From an aff. Roholtiella sp. LEGE 12411 (GTDB taxonomy: Bacteria; Cyanobacteriota; Cyanobacteriia; Cyanobacteriales; Nostocaceae): a stretch of DNA of 45,446 nt. Positions within the stretch are counted from its first letter, which is position 1. Each line of letters starts with the position of its first letter. Positions 42,333-45,446 of this stretch are shown here, in pieces. The notes under the pieces are model-generated. The model made no database searches. It saw nothing but the letters and a program-made list of their open reading frames with translations, and had not been told where the DNA came from. The stretch covers positions 1-45,446 of the forward strand of contig NZ_JADEXR010000041.1 of the NCBI RefSeq assembly GCF_015206995.1, in the 5' to 3' direction. The translations under genes and the position numbers were made by a program.

Positions 42333-43787
42333 ATGACTGAATTGCTCGATTTTGGCAAGAGAATAAAGCCAGAAGCAACCCAATTGCTGCTATTTGCAGA
42401 AAATATTGACAGCTTTTGGGACAAAGAAATTAGACCTTTATTTACAGATGAGTCTCTATCCTTCAGAGTCAAAACTCGTAACGGAAACAACATCAAGTAC
42501 GTCAACTTGGATAATGGAGCGACAACCACTCCCTTTACAACCCTCAAACAGCACGTAGATGATATGCTTGACACCTATGGCAGCGTGCATCGAGGCTCTG
42601 GGCAAAAGTCTATTATTACTACGCGAGAATATGATGCAAGCCGAGACGTGATTCGGGATTTTGTCGGCTCATCCTCACAGAACTATGTAATCTTTGCCAA
42701 GAATACCACAGAAGCAATTAATGGAGCTGCTACACTGTGGGCAAAAAAACCTGGCAAAATCTTAGTTTCTGATATTGAGCATTCATCAAACCTTCTACCT
42801 TGGGTAACTAGAGACGAAATTGTTCAGTACAGAACTCAACCAGACGGAAGTGTGAGTGTTGCTGAAATTGAAGATATTTTCAAAGCGCACAAAAATCGCC
42901 CCGAAGCAGAGCAAATCAAGTTACTGACTATTACAGGTGCTTCAACCATTACAGGTTACAAACCACCTATTTACGAAATTGCCGCTTTAGCACATCGGTA
43001 TGGAGCTAAGATGTTTGCTGACGTATGTCAGTTAATCCAGCATGAGCGGGTAGATATGCGTGCAGATGATGACCCATGTCATTTGGATTTTGTAGCTTTT
43101 TCTGGACATAAAATGTATGCCCCTTATGGAACAGGGGTTTTGCTGGGGCCGAAGGAGTTTTTTGATAGCTCTTATCCTTATCAAATCGGCGGTGGAAACT
43201 TGCCGTATATTACCAGAAACCTAGAGATCAAGCGCTTTTATACAGAACGGGCACATGACCCCGGAACACCAAATGCAATGGGTGCGATCGCTATTGCCAA
43301 GGCAATTAAAATTATAGAGGCACTTGGACGCGATCGCATTGCTGAATACGAACACTCTCTAGTTGAATTTACATTCACACGGCTGCGGCTGATTCCTGGT
43401 GTGAAAGTACACATCTCAGGAGATAATTTAGCTCATGTCATACCCTTCGACATTAATGGGTTTGACGGACGTTTAGTAGCAGAGATTCTGGCCCAAGAAT
43501 ATGGAATTGGAGTTCGAGCCGGGGCTTTCTGCACTTATGAATACATTCGCAAACTCAAAAATGTTTCGGACGAGCAAGACTGCGAGATTGCTAAGGAAGT
43601 AGAAAGCGGAATTACGCGTAACATTCCTACCATTATTCGGGCAAGCTTTGCTGTGTATAATACATTGGAAGATTGCGATCGGTTCCTTGACGCGATTTCG
43701 GAAATAGCTCGAAATGGACTTGATCACTATTTGCCTTCCTACAAACAAGATCAAACAACTGGCGTTTGGGCTGCAATAGACGATTAG
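42333..43787 (+). CDS. Class V aminotransferase / cysteine-desulfurase-like PLP enzyme
   Basis: A 484-residue PLP enzyme of fold type I. It shows LDNGATTTPF near the N-terminus, FAKNTTEAIN, the Lys-bearing SGHKMYAPYGTGVLLG (Schiff-base Lys), and RAGAFCTYEYIRKL, whose Cys lies where SufS-type desulfurases carry the active Cys. The first 50 residues are an extra helical extension. The start is the ATG at 42333: GAGGTG precedes it at 6-8 nt, while an in-frame GTG (42324) overlaps that box. Likely reactions are cysteine desulfuration or a related lyase or epimerase activity. It is followed by a sulfite-oxidase-like gene, suggesting sulfur or molybdenum-cofactor chemistry. Confidence 0.85.
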   Translation: MTELLDFGKRIKPEATQLLLFAENIDSFWDKEIRPLFTDESLSFRVKTRNGNNIKYVNLDNGATTTPFTTLKQHVDDMLDTYGSVHRGSGQKSIITTREYDASRDVIRDFVGSSSQNYVIFAKNTTEAINGAATLWAKKPGKILVSDIEHSSNLLPWVTRDEIVQYRTQPDGSVSVAEIEDIFKAHKNRPEAEQIKLLTITGASTITGYKPPIYEIAALAHRYGAKMFADVCQLIQHERVDMRADDDPCHLDFVAFSGHKMYAPYGTGVLLGPKEFFDSSYPYQIGGGNLPYITRNLEIKRFYTERAHDPGTPNAMGAIAIAKAIKIIEALGRDRIAEYEHSLVEFTFTRLRLIPGVKVHISGDNLAHVIPFDINGFDGRLVAEILAQEYGIGVRAGAFCTYEYIRKLKNVSDEQDCEIAKEVESGITRNIPTIIRASFAVYNTLEDCDRFLDAISEIARNGLDHYLPSYKQDQTTGVWAAIDD

Positions 43788-43829
43788 TCTCATCTGTTCT
43801 TGACGCTAAAACTGATATTTGTTGATCCT

Positions 43830-43872
43830 CTCAGGTAGCAGAGGCAAACTTTAAACACCTTTGCTACCTGAG
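43830..43872. terminator. 11-bp hairpin between the two plus-strand genes
   Basis: CTCAGGTAGCA (43830-43840) pairs exactly with TGCTACCTGAG (43862-43872) across a 21-nt loop. The following AATATTTAATTA is AT-rich without a clean U-tract. It may be a weak terminator or attenuator ahead of the next gene, whose ribosome-binding site begins 14 bp later. Confidence 0.5.
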
Positions 43873-43899
43873 AATATTTAATTACAAGGGGGTAATAGC

Positions 43900-45207
43900 T
43901 TGAGAGATGAAAACCTCTTTGACCAGGAAGATTACCTACAAGCACGGGTTGATGAATACATTTGGCAAAAAAGCTCAGATGCAGGTATTTCGCGCCAGCG
44001 GTTTTTGCAAATACTAGCCACTATGGTTGGCGCAACAGCCATTGGAGGATTGGCTAGACCTGCACCTGCTCACAGCCAGACGAGCACATCAAGTCTGTCA
44101 AATCCCTCTGCTACTGTCAAAGCCAAAAGCAGTAAGATACTTAAGCCATTGCCACCAGGATATATCTCTCATAGCAAAGGCACATTAGAGATGAACTGGG
44201 AAGCGATGTATGAACGTGGGTACATAGTACCAAATGATTGGTTTTACGTTCATAATCGCAATACGCCTCCTCCTTTCGACCCATCTACTTGGCGTTTGCA
44301 GATTCAAGGAACTGGCATTTCCACACCGTGCGAATTCTCTTACGATGAAATCATTACTATGCCATCCATATCAGTCACTTGCGCTATTGAGTGTGCTGCT
44401 AATGGTCGGCGCTTCTTTGAAGACGCTTATAACAAGCCACTCTCTGGAACGCGGTGGCGGCTTGGCGCTATTGGTGTCGCTGAGTGGACTGGTGTACCAC
44501 TGAGCATATTGTTTGAGCGAGCTGGATTGAAATCAACTGCAACAGACGTACTAGTTGAAGGCGGAGATTTAGATTCGCTGGATTCAAAGCAATCCAAGTT
44601 TAGTAGTGTAGTTCCGATTTCAAAGGCACTAGCAGATAATTCGCTCCTCGTCTATGCAATGAATGGGGAACCATTACCTCCAGACCACGGTCAGCCATGC
44701 CGTGCTTTATTTCCTGGTTGGGGAGGAAATGCTAACGTTAAATGGATTGAACGAATTGAGGTTTCTGAAACACCAATATACACCCAATGGGTGCTAGAGC
44801 AGATGGTGCTAGTTGGTGCAGATTACCCAGCTATTTCTCCATACAAAGGTAAATTAATTAAGTACCAAAATGTTAAAAGCGCCTTTGAGTTAGCTTGGCC
44901 AGCTACACTTGTTGCTAAACCTTACTTACTGCGCGGACGTTCTTGGTCTGGAAAAGGGAAGATTGTACGTGTGGAAGTCAGCCTAGATGGTGGTAAAATC
45001 TGGCAATTTGCACGATTGAGAGAACCTAATTTTCCATTTGCATGGGTACGTTGGGACATTGAATGGAACCCAATTCCTGGAGAGTATTCTCTCCAAGCTC
45101 GTGCTACTGACAATTTAGGTAACACACAGCCGATTACAGTTCCGTGGAATGATTTTGGATTGCTCTACGGAGGTGTTGTTAGCCATCCAGTAACTGTACA
45201 AGGTTAA
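43900..45207 (+). CDS. Sulfite-oxidase-like molybdopterin oxidoreductase
   Basis: A 435-residue molybdoenzyme of the sulfite oxidase family, without a heme b5 domain. The molybdopterin domain covers about residues 110-290: ISVTCAIECAANGRRFF places C165 as the expected Mo ligand, and later ARALFPGWGGNANVKW-type sequence (PCRALFPGWGGNANVKWIER) is typical. The C-terminal part (about 315-430; GRSWSGKGKIVRVEVSLDGG) is the Mo-co dimerisation domain. The N-terminus has SRQRFLQILATMVGATAIGG, an RxR variant of a twin-arginine signal, then AHSQ as a possible cleavage site. The start is TTG at 43900, set by AAGGGGG (43886-43892) 7 nt upstream. Confidence 0.9.
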   Translation: MRDENLFDQEDYLQARVDEYIWQKSSDAGISRQRFLQILATMVGATAIGGLARPAPAHSQTSTSSLSNPSATVKAKSSKILKPLPPGYISHSKGTLEMNWEAMYERGYIVPNDWFYVHNRNTPPPFDPSTWRLQIQGTGISTPCEFSYDEIITMPSISVTCAIECAANGRRFFEDAYNKPLSGTRWRLGAIGVAEWTGVPLSILFERAGLKSTATDVLVEGGDLDSLDSKQSKFSSVVPISKALADNSLLVYAMNGEPLPPDHGQPCRALFPGWGGNANVKWIERIEVSETPIYTQWVLEQMVLVGADYPAISPYKGKLIKYQNVKSAFELAWPATLVAKPYLLRGRSWSGKGKIVRVEVSLDGGKIWQFARLREPNFPFAWVRWDIEWNPIPGEYSLQARATDNLGNTQPITVPWNDFGLLYGGVVSHPVTVQG

Positions 45208-45446
45208 CAAGCTAAATCTCTGGTTCGTAATCAGCGATTTATTGCTCTATAGGATTCATATTTGATTTTGGAAAAAACTGCGTATACCTCTAACTCCCTT
45301 TTTTGCTGTTCCCTATTTCCTATTCTCCATTCCCCATCTCTACGAGTCAGTTCACGAATCAAATCAGATTACTCTATAGGAATCATATTTGATTTTTGAA
45401 AAAAATTCAGTACATCTTTATTACTTCTTCCCCATGCCCCATGCCC
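45208..45446. repeat. Non-coding end with direct repeats and STRR
   Basis: Two imperfect 35-bp direct repeats of the form CTCTATAGGA(T/A)TCATATTTGAT lie at about 45246-45280 and 45372-45405. Between them is a degenerate CCCTATT/CCCCATT tract (45310-45339), and the window ends in CCCCATGCCCCATGCCC (45430-45446), the same unit as at position 1. No gene is visible. Confidence 0.8.

Overview
The window looks cyanobacterial, most likely a filamentous Nostocales-type genome. The evidence is frequent GCGATCGC (HIP1) octamers, heptameric short tandem repeats between genes (CCCCATG, CCCTATT and TGACTAA types), several palindromic intergenic repeats, AT-rich spacers, and protein families typical of Nostoc-like natural-product clusters. 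All genes from position 47 to 41.4 kb lie on the minus strand; two genes at the right end lie on the plus strand.

Core region (about 16.6-38.3 kb, minus strand, read right to left): a non-ribosomal peptide cluster that I interpret as an aeruginosin-family pathway of the suomilide/banyaside/dysinosin type. The 2909-residue first NRPS loads glyceryl units (FkbH), O-methylates them (FkbM nested inside the FkbH N-terminal domain), sulfates them (embedded sulfotransferase), then adds leucine (A-domain code DAWFLGNVVK) and epimerises it. Behind it come an alpha-helical protein with Asp-rich motifs, an APS kinase that would feed PAPS to the sulfotransferase, a double-Rieske oxygenase, an EamA transporter, a prephenate decarboxylase (BacA/AerD family), a bicupin (BacB/AerE family), an SDR, and a second NRPS (C-A-PCP-C-PCP). 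The first C domain of NRPS2 looks like a D-Leu acceptor, and its A-domain code is proline-like, as expected for a bicyclic imino acid (Choi or azabicyclononane). A second SDR and an orphan peptide-binding lipoprotein follow. The predicted backbone is (O-methyl, O-sulfo)glyceryl - D-Leu - bicyclic imino acid - amine. There is no thioesterase.

Downstream accessory region (47-14.7 kb): four paralogous isopenicillin-N-synthase-like Fe(II) dioxygenases, two on each side of a 10.6 kb block. The block holds an MBOAT acyltransferase with an SGNH-like partner, a SAM methyltransferase, and a four-gene module of carbamoyltransferase, small membrane protein, 54-residue membrane peptide and SGNH hydrolase, matching sxtI-sxtJ-sxtK-sxtL of saxitoxin clusters. 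It also holds another SGNH protein and two six-bladed PLL/tectonin-like lectins. These could O-acylate or carbamoylate the peptide or a cell-surface glycan; which one is not settled by the sequence. No glycosyltransferase is visible.

Right end: a 1.2 kb gene-free stretch with a nonamer repeat, a MITE-like element and a 21-bp inverted repeat; then a PlsC-type acyltransferase and a DUF2127-like membrane protein (minus strand), an AT-rich divergent spacer, and on the plus strand a class V PLP enzyme and a sulfite-oxidase-like molybdoenzyme. Nothing was searched against a database; family assignments come from motifs recognised by eye.
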